Shown: positions 42,660 to 52,870, counted from the first letter of the stretch. The stretch is DNA of 64,000 bases from Laburnicola sp. R22_1 (GCA_014281115.1 JACONQ010000019.1:124001-188000), one strand, 5' to 3'. A program made the numbers and translations. Notes: a model not told the origin generated them from the letters alone.

Positions 42660-44758
42660 CCGTGTTTCATCACCCGACGATCGGCCCCACCTGACGATCG
42701 ATTTGGCAGGGTCCGTGCGTACAACTTTTGAAGCTGTACAACGCAATACAAATTGTATACAGGCCAGATTTTTTGGTGGAGAGCTTTTGAGAGGCATAGG
42801 AGACGATCGCGATACTTTATTAGGTGCGATAACGCTCAGGGAGCCGTAAAGAGCGACCCCGGCGTGTACGCGCTGGCGTAGGCGCCACATCTACAACAGA
42901 TGAAAAGTTGTACTCTACATCCTCCTCATCAATTAAAGGAGGCGTAATAACCTTCTCCTTGCCCTTGCGCGTCACCTTGGAGGTGTTTTGGAGTGGGAGA
43001 GGAGGTTCTTGGATGCCTTTGGGGGCCTTGCTTTTGGTGCCCGAAGCGCCTGGGTTGACGCCAGGGCCTGGGCGCGCTCCTCCTCTTGTATAGCCTTTGT
43101 ACGCCTCTGCTCCTCCTGGATAGCCTTCCTCTGCTCCTTCTCTTGCTCCTTAGCCTTTGCCTCCTGATCTTTTTGTGCCTGGCGTTGGCGAGCTTCCTTG
43201 ACCTTTGCGGGGGACCAAAATATTGCGCCGCCAGCGTAATCTGCAGGTGGTTCAAGCAGTAGAGGCTTTCCTTGCGTAGGGCGCTTCTTCTGGGCTAGCG
43301 CTTCTCGTAAACGCGTATTTTCATGGTTCAGGAGGGTGTTGCGCACTGAAATTGAGTGCATAGTGCGGGAGAGCTGCCGGGACCCCTCAGCGTAAGTATC
43401 AGAGACAACCTGGCGCAAGAGTCTCTCAATTTTACGCCAATCTGAAGCGCTAAGTACAGAAGAGCTGCTGTCGCTTGAGGATGGCCGCTCTAGGTCTATA
43501 TTATTAAAGCGCTGAAGGATTACTTGGGGGTTGAAAGGCACTACGCCAGTGGCCTTAAAGGCGCTGCAGATCGTGTTTTCTTGAAAGGAGCACTGCCAGG
43601 CCCTCTCAAACATAGCGAAGAAGTCGCGCTTTGTGACTCTTGAGAGGCCCTGGCACTTATCTAAGTACTCAGTAAGTTCAGCGGAGTAGGCAGTGCTGAG
43701 AGGCTTGAATAGCGCGACGTCGAGCGGCTGGAGCGTATGGGTTGAATGAGGTGGATAGATAGCCAGGAGGATCTTATTTTGATCGCAGTAGTCAATAAAC
43801 TCCATTGTAACATGCGATCCATGGCCGTCAAGGAGTAGTAGACGATAATCGCGGCGCGCCTTTGCCTTAGTCTCCCTGTCAAACACCTGTTTGACCCATG
43901 CTAGGCCTAAATCGTTGTTCGTCCATCCACTTGGTGATACCGCAAAGAAAGCTTTGTGTAAGGAATCGTCAAAATCTTGTAACCAGGTGTCTTGTATATT
44001 GTTTGACTGCGCTTGATAAATCAAGCAAGGCGTAAGAGAGCTTCCATCAGCGCAAATACATGCTAGCGTTGTAATCCACTCGCGATTGCCGTCCTGGAGC
44101 ATTTGTTTAATGCCGCCGCTCTCATAGCGCTGTCGGGAGAAGACACGCTTCATTTTTGACAGCACCCCAATTAGGAAACCCTTCTCATCCATATTGTACA
44201 TGTGGCGCTTGTCGACGTTATACTGCTCAATCTTTTTACGTAGGAGCTCGAAATATAGGGCGTACTTGAAGGCAGAGTCGGCGCGTTTACGTGAGGCGTC
44301 TATACCAGAGGTCCAGTGGGAAAGTAGGTCGACTTTGTGGCGTCGTATAAATCGGTCAACCCAGTTTTTGCCAGCAGGCTTCCCAGCTATTTCTGATGCG
44401 AAATTTCGTATCATCTCCTTTGTAGGGGGTAATCCTCGTTCGCAAAGGCCATTAATATATTGTAGAAGCTCAGTTTCCTGTTGGGTGTTGAGGAGGCGCT
44501 GGCTGTCGGCCAGCGCGTCGCGCGTGCCCTGCACCCTGCGATGCCGGCGCGACAACGTATTGCGATCGCAGCCATATTTTTGAGCGACTTTGGTGTAATT
44601 AGGCTTCTCAGAGATGCTCAGCGAGCTCAAATAGTCAAGAGCAGCACTTAATTCGGCCATATTCGTTGTATAGAGCGTTGCAAAAGGTGCCGAAGTTGGG
44701 CTGTTGAGGCGGAAAATCGATCGTCCGGTGGGGCCGATCGTCAGGTGATGAAACACGG
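42660..44758 (-). mobile_element. T3: complete pogo-like transposon nested in T2, 2099 bp
   Basis: Ends begin CCGTGTTTCATCACC on the left and its inverse on the right; about 45 bp match with two differences. The ends contain two GACGATCG motifs. TA duplications at 42658-42659 and 44759-44760. Transposase intact, so T3 is the youngest insertion here. Confidence 0.92.
42972..44660 (-). CDS. T3 transposase, DDE superfamily, pogo type
   Basis: 562 aa from ATG 44660. The frame is open further upstream to 44846 but that part crosses the inverted repeat and the T2 tail, so the downstream Met is chosen. N-terminal helix-turn-helix (YTKVAQKYGCDRNTLSRRHR), CENP-B-like region (PPTKEMIRNFASEIAGKPAG), catalytic motifs YNMDEKG, LLLLDGHGSH and HTLQPLDVALF. 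The C-terminus is a Lys/Glu/Gln coiled coil. No stop or frameshift, so it could be active. Confidence 0.95.
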   Translation of the reverse strand: MAELSAALDYLSSLSISEKPNYTKVAQKYGCDRNTLSRRHRRVQGTRDALADSQRLLNTQQETELLQYINGLCERGLPPTKEMIRNFASEIAGKPAGKNWVDRFIRRHKVDLLSHWTSGIDASRKRADSAFKYALYFELLRKKIEQYNVDKRHMYNMDEKGFLIGVLSKMKRVFSRQRYESGGIKQMLQDGNREWITTLACICADGSSLTPCLIYQAQSNNIQDTWLQDFDDSLHKAFFAVSPSGWTNNDLGLAWVKQVFDRETKAKARRDYRLLLLDGHGSHVTMEFIDYCDQNKILLAIYPPHSTHTLQPLDVALFKPLSTAYSAELTEYLDKCQGLSRVTKRDFFAMFERAWQCSFQENTICSAFKATGVVPFNPQVILQRFNNIDLERPSSSDSSSSVLSASDWRKIERLLRQVVSDTYAEGSRQLSRTMHSISVRNTLLNHENTRLREALAQKKRPTQGKPLLLEPPADYAGGAIFWSPAKVKEARQRQAQKDQEAKAKEQEKEQRKAIQEEQRRTKAIQEEERAQALASTQALRAPKARPPKASKNLLSHSKTPPR

Positions 44759-44979
44759 TAGCAGCTCCACCCAAGACTACGCAGCGTGGCCGCAACATCA
44801 AGCTTCCAAGTAGATACAAATAGCGCAAGTTGATCGCAGGTATCAATATAGCACTCCACTAAAAAAATCTTATAATAATAACCATAGTATGTGGCTCTAC
44901 AGCCTTGTTTTTTGTAGAGCTGTTGTGGTGTTGGGGTGCGCATTACGCGAATCCGGGCATTATGCGCACGGACACGTTA

Positions 44980-45028
44980 CCGTGTCCGTGCGCGTGATGC
45001 GCCACTTCGCGTGATGCGCCGCTTTTTA
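44980..45028 (+). repeat. T4-type transposon end next to T2
   Basis: Begins CCGTGTCCGTGCGCGTGATG right after TA 44978-44979, with the tandem GCGTGATGCGCC motif twice, then GCTTTTTA. It matches 35338-35378. It is followed directly by the palindromic element at 45029. Confidence 0.75.
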
Positions 45029-45632
45029 CTAGGAAAATCAAGAAAAACAAGGAAGTTTAAAGCAGTATAACTCTTTAACTACCTTTCCTTTTTAAAATCT
45101 TCCTTTATTAAAGTTATTAAGAAAGACCATCTCTATAACTTTAGAATTTTAGTTTTCTAATAATAATTAGTTTTAAGAAAAAAGTATAAAAGTCCTAAAA
45201 TTCAAGTCCCTAAAATTTAAAAATAATACTTTTTAGGTATAAAGTATACTATTTAGAACACATTTTATATTAGGTTCTTTTTAATAAAACTCTTAACTAA
45301 AAAGTTAGATTATCTTTTTATTTTTTTAAGAAAAATAAATTAGGAAAGATAATCTATCTTCTTAAGTAGCTCTTTATAAGAAAAAGTTCTAATACAAAAT
45401 GTATTCTAAATAGTATACTTTATACCTAAAAAGTATTATTTTTAAATTTTAGGGACTTGAATTTTAGGACTTTTATACTTTTTCTTAAAACTAATTATTA
45501 TTAGAAAACTAAAATTCTAAAGTTATAGAGATGGTCTTTCTTAATAACTTTAATAAAGGAAGATTTTAAAAAGGAAAGGTAGTTAAAGAATTATACTGCT
45601 TTAAACTTCCTTGTTTTTCTTGATTTTCCTAG
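45029..45632. mobile_element. 604-bp near-perfect palindrome, foldback/MITE-like
   Basis: Left arm starts CTAGGAAAATCAAGAAAAAC and the right arm ends with its exact inverse. The arms are about 290 bp each with few mismatches (two of the clearest are C/T) and almost no loop. About 80% A+T, no frame. TA on both sides (45027-45028 and 45633-45634). It may be a non-autonomous element or part of T4. Confidence 0.9.
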
Positions 45633-45974
45633 TAAATTATTTCCCGGTGTCGCTGCATCAGGAAATGGAGGCTTCCGCAGCGGGAAAGGGCCGCTCGCTT
45701 AATTAGCAACTCGCCGCTTTTATCTGGCCCGTGCGCTGACCTCGTCTTATAAAACCACGCTGCTCTTGCCGGTTGACTCTTCCCCTTCATAGACTCTTTT
45801 CCCCCAACACCCCCCATCCTCCCTCATTGGTCGCTCGGACGCCGGCGAGAGGCATTTTCTCCCCCCTTGGCAATCAATCATGCAACCGCTCCGCCACCAG
45901 TTGCCCATTTCCCCCTGGATCGACCGACGATGAGCGCGCTGCGTCGCCTCTTTTGGCCGACCCCATCTATGCGC

Positions 45975-46690
45975 CTTCTCTCGGAGGTCTAGCGATGGAA
46001 TTCCTGGCTATTACCTAGATTTTGATCACTCTATCACCTTCGTCTTCCCTACGGCTCAGCAGTGAATTCTACCGCCCTCTTTCTTTGGAGTCGCTTATGG
46101 ACGGCCACCTCACTGATACCTTCATTCATCTTGGGTTTCTCCTTTTCCCAGATTCACCGTCCCGTGTCTGCTCATCCTGGAGATCCTCGACCTGCCACGT
46201 CATCATTCACACGGGACGGCAACAGAACCGCCTTGGGCGCCTCGATATTGTCTCAGCAGAGCAGCCTACCCCTGTGCCATTTCAGCTGGATGCTTAGCAG
46301 GCCCACGGGGACCACGTCGCCTCGGGACAACGATTGGCCTTAAACCGTCCAAGTGACGCCGAGTGTTACTGAAAGCCCGGTTTCACTAGCACGGCTTAAC
46401 TACGACCCACCATTCAGCTGAGCAGGCGGCGTCGAGGCATGTTCTCGCCCATACTACACCGGTGCATCAGATTGGTGGACCTAGGTCCATATGACGGTCT
46501 GCATGATGGCAGCGTCACATTCCGGCGTTGCATACTAATGGGGGCGAAGGGCTAGACCGGACATTAAGCCTAGCAGGAGCCAGTTTGAGCAGTAATCTCT
46601 CTGCACAGCCTGGTCTACACTGTCGAAAGCCTGATAATCGAAGCCTGGACGAGGGTTTGAGCCCAATTGTGGGTTGCCGGGTTGCCGGCA
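45975..46690 (+). repeat. Diverged direct repeat, copy 1
   Basis: Shares ordered blocks with copy 2: TTACCTRGAT at 46011, GGACGGCCACC, GATTGGCCT, CATCAGATTGGTGGA (46465) and AAGCCTGGACRAGGGTTTGA. Spacing to copy 2 is 840 falling to about 780, so indels have accumulated. Confidence 0.75.
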
Positions 46691-46814
46691 GGTTCGTAAT
46701 CCGGTGTTGGGACTGGACACGGATGAAACGGACGAAGCATCCGTCAGCTCGTACGATTATTGTTGCACTCTCTCGTTCTTGTGACGCGAGGGCGTATTCG
46801 TTGAGAGATCCCAT

Positions 46815-47470
46815 ACCTCCCCCTTCGAGATTCAGCGAGGGTCTCTACAATTACCTGGATTTCGGTCGCTTCCTTCCCTCCGCCTTTCCTATTACTGAGC
46901 GAAATCTCTCGTGGACGGCCACCGTACCCTTCTCTTTGGCTCTTCCACTTTCAGAGCCAGCCACGTTATCAACCGCGCATAACGGCATCATAACTGCCTT
47001 AGACGCCTCGATCATGTCTCAGGAGGAGGGGTTATGCCCGTGCCATGTCATTCGGACGCCTAGCAAGGTTACGAGACCACGCAGCCTCAGGGAAACGATT
47101 GGCCTCAAGCTGTCTAAGTGTCGGTGTGACCCGGTTTTCACCAAAATCACGCCAGGCAGGGACGGCGAGGTGACTATCCGCTGCTCAGCTGTGCAGGTGG
47201 CGGTCACAGCATGTACTTGCCCATGTTGCACCGTACATCAGATTGGTGGAGGTTAGGTCCACATGACAGCCTGCATGATGGCAGTGTCGCATTCTAGCAT
47301 CATACCAGGGGGAGTGAAGGGCTAGAGTGGGCCTTCAGCACAGCAGGGGCTTGGTTGGGCACCAACCTCTCTGCACAGCTCGCCCACGCCGTCGAAAAGC
47401 TGAAGTTTACTGGGAGGCCGAAGCCTGGACAAGGGTTTGAGCCCAACTTTGGGCTTCGGGGCTGCCGACG
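46815..47470 (+). repeat. Diverged direct repeat, copy 2
   Basis: Partner of 45975-46690, with the same block order (TTACCTGGAT at 46851, CATCAGATTGGTGGA at 47236). Neither reading frame is conserved. Confidence 0.75.
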
Positions 47471-47749
47471 AGCCCTTGACTCTTGTCGGGTTTTGTGAGC
47501 TCGTATCATTGTGAGACGGGCTCCGGCGGCAAGAAGAGGTCTATGACGGCAGTATGATCTGGCCCTTGAGTCTACGTTTCGAACACCGTCTCGCGCCAAC
47601 TGCTGCCTACTGGAGCGCTTAAGGGCATTTAAGCCAGCTTTCCGGGAGCCTTTGGATCTAAGCGTGGAACCTTCGCCTACTTAAACCACTGCATTCCCGC
47701 ATTCCTCGCATCACTGCACCTCCCTAAAGTAACGACAGCGGCCACGACG

Positions 47750-49463
47750 ATGTCTTTAGGTTCTTTTCAGACGCGGAACGGTCTTCAATTCATTCCTTAT
47801 GAGGGACCTCAACAGCCAAAGCTGACCTCGCGACGTGATCTCTCGAAAAAGATGCCGTCTAATGAACACGAATACCTCAGCCTTGATGGGAATCTCACTA
47901 CTGGGCCTGCTCTCACGTCGCACCAAGCCGAAGACGTTGATTTGGCGTTCTTAGGTACGTATCCCCGAAGCTGACGAAGGAATGATTTATTCTCGCGTTG
48001 TTTAATAACTAACTGAACGCAGCCAGCGAAAATATCTGCGAACTCGATAGTTATGGTTGTGGATGTCGCGATCTTGACTCTGAAGACGGTTTCCTTCCCC
48101 AGAATGGACGTCAAAACGTGGGAGTCGAGCATTTTATCCCAGGGCGAACTACTCGAGGAACCCCATTTGAAGGTAGCAGTCAAGGTAAGCCCGAAGCCTA
48201 TCCGGGTGGTAGCTCACTCATATCATCTCTAACAGTACGTAGAATATGCGATCGTCATCGAGGACAGTCAACCCGAATCAGATGCCACTACCGACGAAAA
48301 GGGCTGCCCACGCGAAGACGAGTTGGGTACGCAGACACACGGTCATTTTGGCACCCCGGGTATGGCGACCTGGAGCTATCGCGGCACAGAGGGCGTAGGC
48401 GATGCAATTAGCTTGGAACGGGTCCAGAGACCCGAATCTCAAGCTAGTGGGCACCCGCGTCGCGAACTCTCATCAACACCCTCAACACTGCCAACTGGAT
48501 CGTCGATTATGGAGATTGGGCAGCCAACGCAAGAGGCCAGCGGCGACATCTTTTTAGAAGCTCACGTTACAATGCATCAGCCGCAGGTGCCTGTGGATAG
48601 GCAGGCAGAGGAGCAAGGTAAGCGCATGGTATTGCAAGTGTTTTGCTGTTATCTAATACTGGCAAGGCAAGCTCGCTCACCTCGAAAGCGTGAGCAGCAA
48701 CAGCAGTGGCAGATCCGATAACGACACCGCCGACGACACTGGCAATGGTGGTACACGGCTGACGCGCAAGCGGAAACGCTCTGCGCCTTGCAAGTGGCAC
48801 AGTCGAACGTCAAGCACGACATCGAAGCGGCACCCTAGGCACGCCGCGCATTTAGCGAGGCAGCGAAAGCCTTCCTCCCGCGGCAGGCCGCTCCCCAACC
48901 GTCCTTCCAACCCAAGACCCCTTTCAGCAGCGCCGTACAGCGGTTACGATACCAAGATATGCTATAGTGATGATAGCAGCGACGACAGCAGCGAGGAAAG
49001 CAGTAATCGCGGCCGCTATCTTGGAAGCAACAAGCGACCAAAGTTAACCCGCCCTAGTCGCTCGCGCAATCGCGGCAGTGTGGACAAAGACGACGAATAC
49101 GAAGTAGAGCAGATCCTCGAAGCCCGTGTCTATCGCAGAAAGCTACAGTACCGTGTCAAATGGCTAGGATATGAGGTCGATCCGGTGTGGTACGATGCAT
49201 CCAACTTCAAAAATAGCCCTCGCAAGCTCCGTGAGTTTCACGACGACAATCCTGCCAGCCTGGGGCCCCCAGAAAGGCTGGAGGTGTGGTTACGGTGTTG
49301 GGAGGAGGATAGGGATGCGGACGACCACTCCGATGACAACAAGCCTCAGAGATCACATACAGGACGCGGGACACTGAGGATCGCCGAGCCATGCGGATAT
49401 TCGCTCCGCAGATACACCCGACTTCCGGCTTCTACGGTGCAGCGGCAAGAAGCCATGCGATAG
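47750..49463 (+). CDS. Chromodomain protein (4 exons)
   Basis: Exons 47750..47954, 48023..48184, 48243..48617, 48667..49463; introns 68, 58 and 49 nt; 512 aa, phases agree. Intron 2 needs the acceptor at 48242; the stronger-looking AACAG at 48235 breaks the frame. The first 230 residues have no recognised domain. A Ser/Arg/Lys-rich stretch and an acidic Asp/Ser run (DDSSDDSSEESS) precede a chromodomain at about residues 388-450: EYEVEQILEARVYRRKLQYR, VKWLGYEVDPVWYDASNF and FHDDNPASLGPPERLEVWL. This type, with DPVWYDASNF after the third strand, is common as small families in filamentous fungi; such domains bind methylated histone tails. Probably nuclear. Its 3' end overlaps an antisense gene by about 32 nt. 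Confidence 0.8.
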
Positions 49464-50232
49464 GCTCGTCCTCCAAATCATCGTCACGCTGCTGTTCACG
49501 TAGCTCTGCCGCGACAGCCCGTCGAGCAGTCTCAGTAACTCATTACCCGTAGCCGCTGTAGCCAAATGTAAACTCATATGTTTGCCCACGATCTTCCCGT
49601 ACTAAGTCCCGACAGTCCTTGTTCTTCGCCTCCCACCTCTCCACAAACTGACTTAGATGGAACAGACGGGCCATGATCGACAACGTGCCCAAAGGTCTCG
49701 GACGGAGGCTGCAGCCATACAAACAAAACCACACTACTGCCGCCAACCATGAGGTAGCAGGCCTCACGTTAATAGAAGGACACTTTAGCAGGAGATCACA
49801 CGATATAGCGTACGAATAGATCGAGGCGTACCCTATCGGGGTGACTTGTGGACCTTCCCACAGCAGCTTGCCCTTAGGTCCTAATGTATTCGTTCTCGCT
49901 CTTGCCAGCTTCGACTCTTCTCATTGTTACCCAAGTCATTGCCCACAGGTATAGCCCCATCAACTCCGCCACCATCCTTGCGGGGTTGCTAATGGAGCCA
50001 TGAGTCCACCAAGGTGTTTTGCCACAGCACCTTGCGCGGCAAAGGGATCTGGCTCGTCCTGCCCACCCACCCCGAGTAATTCTTGAAGTTGTGCGCCGGC
50101 GGGAGTTGCTTCTCGTTGGCGGTGTCGCGCTATTCGGTTGTGAGGGAAGCGTCTCGTTGGCCTACGCTTGGTCGTGGAGGATGGACTCGGGGGTGCGGAT
50201 GCTGACGGTTTCTCTTCTACAAACGGATCCAT
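49432..50232 (-). pseudogene. Hypothetical membrane-type gene with two adjacent stop codons
   Basis: From ATG 50232 the first frame (MDPFVEEKPSASAPPSPSST and on, Pro/Arg-rich) reaches GWWRS and stops at 49960. A likely intron (about 45 nt, acceptor AATGAG) leads to a long open frame: LLWEGPQVTPIGYASIYSYA, PATSWLAAVVWFCLYG, ARLFHLSQFVERWEAKNK. It meets TAA TGA at 49540-49545, then stays open with ARRAVAAELREQQRDDDLED to a stop at 49432. CAA CGA to TAA TGA by two C-to-T changes would explain the gap. Alternatively the protein simply ends at 49543. No family recognised. The donor is not canonical-looking. Confidence 0.4.
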
Positions 50233-50852
50233 TGCTGATGTAGGTCAGAAGCTTCAGGCCCCGTTAGAGGTTGTGCGAGAGAAGGGCACGGGCAACAGTG
50301 CAGTCGTACTGTATAATAGTATGTTTTCCTCTTCAACGTTTGCCATCCACGACTGTCTCGCTTTGTTCAGCTGTCACATTGGCGTTGTGTCGCTTCCGAG
50401 TCTGCGCCTACTTCGAATGCTTGTTGGGACGTTTGGCGGGGAACATGTGACGTTAAGAGACTAGAATAGGACCACAGAAACCAGAAATGGATCTATTGTT
50501 GACGAAGGTCGGAAGCTCTAGGACGCGTTGGAGGTCGCGCCTAGAGCAGCGAAAGCGAAGGGACAGCAGGCGTGCATGTATTAGTAAGAGCGGGCGGGTT
50601 GGGCAGGCGTGAGTGGAGGGGGCGGGGTAAACGACAAACCTTGGCGCAGGCCCACCTTGCCTTTCGGGCACCAACGCCTGCGTATCTGCAGCTACATATC
50701 CTCTTCACCCCCATCACGTTTTCAGGAGGTCGCTTCCCTACGTTAATCGCTTCCGGTGCACCGCTCCGAAACTGGATCTAGCCTCGCCCTGAGGTTCCTG
50801 CGCGCTGCATTCAAGGTAGCCCTTCTCATCCTTTAGTGTTCACCACTAACAG

Positions 50853-51350
50853 AAATATGAGTTTCCACGTATTCGAGCCCAGTCGCCTGCGTCCACCTCC
50901 CCGCCGATCCCACCTCCTCGCAAGTCTGGGCAGAAATACGTCGAACAGGTTAGATACTTGGATTGGTATTCGGACATGGTAAGGAGCGCTTCGGAGAAAG
51001 ACTTACTGCGAAACAAAGCCAAGGAACTGGTACTACTTGTCTTCCCGACTGCTTATGTCAGTCATTGCTGACATGGTCTCAAGGTGTCTGGGAAGGGAAA
51101 TGTCCAGGTTGCGCCTGAAGAAACCACTGGAGAGAACGATTTCAGATACGAAAAATCACCGAATGTATGCGGGGTTGTAGTCGATAAAGGCAGCGAGCGC
51201 GGGTTTGTTCAAGTGACGGGTGGAGGCAAACAAATAACGAGGGTGGACACTGGGGCTGGAGAAGGCTTCGAATTCATCGATATATCAGAGGGACAGACGT
51301 GTATGCTATACGGTCAACCCACAGTACTCTATATCCACTCTAATAAATGA
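50853..51350 (+). CDS. Hypothetical small gene, 5' end not resolved
   Basis: Two exons, 50853..51029 and 51084..51350, joined by a 54-nt intron (GTACTA...CTGACAT...AAG) in phase 0. The first begins after a good acceptor (CACTAACAG), so an upstream exon with the ATG should exist but I could not place it. The sequence is protein-like: SPPIPPPRKSGQKYVEQVRY, SASEKDLLRNKAKEL, then GFVQVTGGGKQITRVDTGAG. No family recognised. Confidence 0.4.
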
Positions 51351-51372
51351 TGAGGAGGAATGGCTGGATTGA

Positions 51373-52009
51373 CTATGAAGGATTGACTAGCAGCCTGTCT
51401 GAAGCTGTTCTTTCCAATGCATGTAAGATGAGTTCTTGACATAACTCGCTCGATAGCTCGATAGTTGGATGCTCATACGCGTCTTGTGGAACACGTATCG
51501 TGAAGAACTCGTTGGTTCCAAAATGGTCCTGCAAGAAGGAAAGAAGATCGTCCCTTCTGACCTTTGCACAGTATGACGGAGGGACTACAGAGCAGTCAGT
51601 CAGGTCTAGAGATAGCGAAAAGATCTCCCATACGCGACCTACGAGGAAGGACTCTGCGGTAACGACTAATGGCCGTTACAAGTCCCCTCGGATGGTGTAC
51701 GTTTTTCCACCACGTGTCCAGTACTGGAATGTAGTCGCTTGATTTCAAAAAGCCTAAGCGGGTTGGATTGGCGGATAACGCGCACAGAATGAAAACTTCC
51801 GGAAAGGTAGCCCAGACTTCGTTGAGGAACTTATGTGCCCGCCTCTTAACTGTATTCCTCTTTAATGAGTTGAGATCCGTTGCTACAACATCCTTGCATT
51901 TCTCAAGGTCGTTTAGCTGGCTGTCCGATAAAGGGACATCGTCTTCCGTGAACCACTGTCTTTGCGTTTCGACGAGTTCCAGCAGCGTCTGGTTGGTTAG
52001 GGAAGACAT
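51373..52009 (-). pseudogene. Hypothetical gene with one in-frame stop
   Basis: Exon 1 51797..52009 (MSSLTNQTLLELVETQRQWF and on) joins in phase 0 to exon 2 51373..51723 across a 73-nt intron with a weak GTTTTC donor. Exon 2 reads YWTRGGKTYTIRGDL, then TAA at 51676-51678, then RPLVVTAESFLVGRVWEIFS and on to LLVNPS. The sixteenth codon was probably CAA. 187 codons in all. A TATA-like TTTATAC lies about 30 bp upstream of the ATG. No family recognised. If the intron is wrong, exon 1 continues 50 codons further and stops at 51596. Confidence 0.4.
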
Positions 52010-52065
52010 CGTCCTCAAGCAGTGAGAAAAAGTATAAAGCGCTGAAGGTGGAGTGTCGCGACGCG

Positions 52066-52212
52066 ACGCGACGCGATGCGATGCGAGATACTTAAATAGA
52101 CAGAACCGCCACTAGTGAGCGGGCTAACGCTACCTCGGCACCTAACCGTATTGGTGCATCGCGTTGAGTCGAGTCGCATGCCATCGCATTGAGTTGAGTC
52201 GCGTCGCGTCGC
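52066..52212. repeat. GC-rich pentamer repeats in opposite orientation
   Basis: GCGAC/GCGAT pentamers (52066-52098) and GAGTC/GCGTC pentamers (52150-52212) are near inverse copies separated by about 50 bp, so the region could form a hairpin. They lie 60-200 bp upstream of the minus-strand gene starting at 52009, in its likely promoter. Confidence 0.7.
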
Positions 52213-52870
52213 GCTAAGTCCCGTCCAATAGCGCTTCATGACCCCGGGACCATCACCCCAAGTTCAGTAGCACGTAGTTCCTCACTTGGTAATCTTTCCC
52301 ACGCTATCTTTTCACATCCCCGTGGCCAAGGCACATAGCGCCCGCCTTATGTCCACCAGCAGCATTGCATGCAAGCCATGAACACGTCGGGGATGCGATC
52401 TGACTCCATCGAGCGTTGAAGCATGCATTGCTGTGCCGTCGAGATTGGAACATCTGCAATGAGGGGAACGCTGCAGCTATTCCTGCAGCCATGCTCAACA
52501 GTCCCAGGGAGCGCATAGCGAGGGAACAGGAGGTATGGCGCGTGGACGGGGATTGGAGTATACCTATAAAGTCTATGATCAAAGCGAGTTCTTCATCTTC
52601 TATCCTCGAAGCCACCCCTCGACCTACACCATCCTGCAAAGCATCGGCCACTCGTTACGCTTCTTTGTGACTACGTGAAGCTCTTCGTTCGTCATCTGTC
52701 ACTGTTGTTGACGTCTTTCTCTAGCAGCAGAGCCTTCACTGTCTATCAAAAGAGTCTATTCGCCAGCAACCGCTGTATCATCACTCAGGTAAAGACAGAC
52801 AGTGTCTACCTCTTTGAAGTATGCTCACGTTTGCATAGGACTTCCTTCAGTATCTTTATCCCAGAGCATC

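Larger units (their letters stand above)
40851..44823 (+). pseudogene. T2 transposase (pogo-like), seven nonsense codons, interrupted by T3
   Basis: The frame starts at ATG 40851 and stays in one phase to 42659, then continues at 44761..44823 beyond T3. Motifs TYNMDEKG, LLILDGHGSH and PLDVVLFKPL mark a DDE transposase close to the T3 enzyme. Stops are at 41010, 41193, 41226, 41415, 41496, 41781 and 42174, all TAA or TAG; at least three align with Gln in the T3 enzyme (41415, 41496, 41781). No frameshift occurs over 1.8 kb. The C-terminus is a long Lys/Glu/Ala coiled coil. Deleting T3 with one TA gives an in-frame tail with an AT-hook-like TTQRGRNIKLPSR before TAG 44821. Confidence 0.9.
40762..44977 (+). 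mobile_element. T2: TA-flanked DNA transposon with a decayed transposase, carrying T3 inside
   Basis: Left end begins ACGTGTCCGTGCGCGTAATG; the right end is its near-perfect inverse over about 50 bp. TA dinucleotides lie at 40760-40761 and 44978-44979. Each end has a tandem CGCGTAATGCGC motif, possibly paired transposase sites. Without T3 (2099 bp plus TA) the element would be about 2.1 kb, the same size as T3. Confidence 0.85.
45635..47749. other. Non-coding region with a diverged direct duplication
   Basis: No convincing gene. It ends with the promoter of the chromodomain gene at 47750. The frame 46528-47256 spans the junction of the two repeat copies and is not conserved between them, so it is not called. 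Confidence 0.5.

Noticed and set aside
44661..44846. Upstream extension of the T3 transposase to 624 aa
   Set aside because: It reads through the T3 end and T2 sequence; the Met at 44660 lies inside T3 and gives the usual N-terminus.
46528..47256. 242-aa frame across the 46-47 kb duplication
   Set aside because: The frame is not kept between the two repeat copies.
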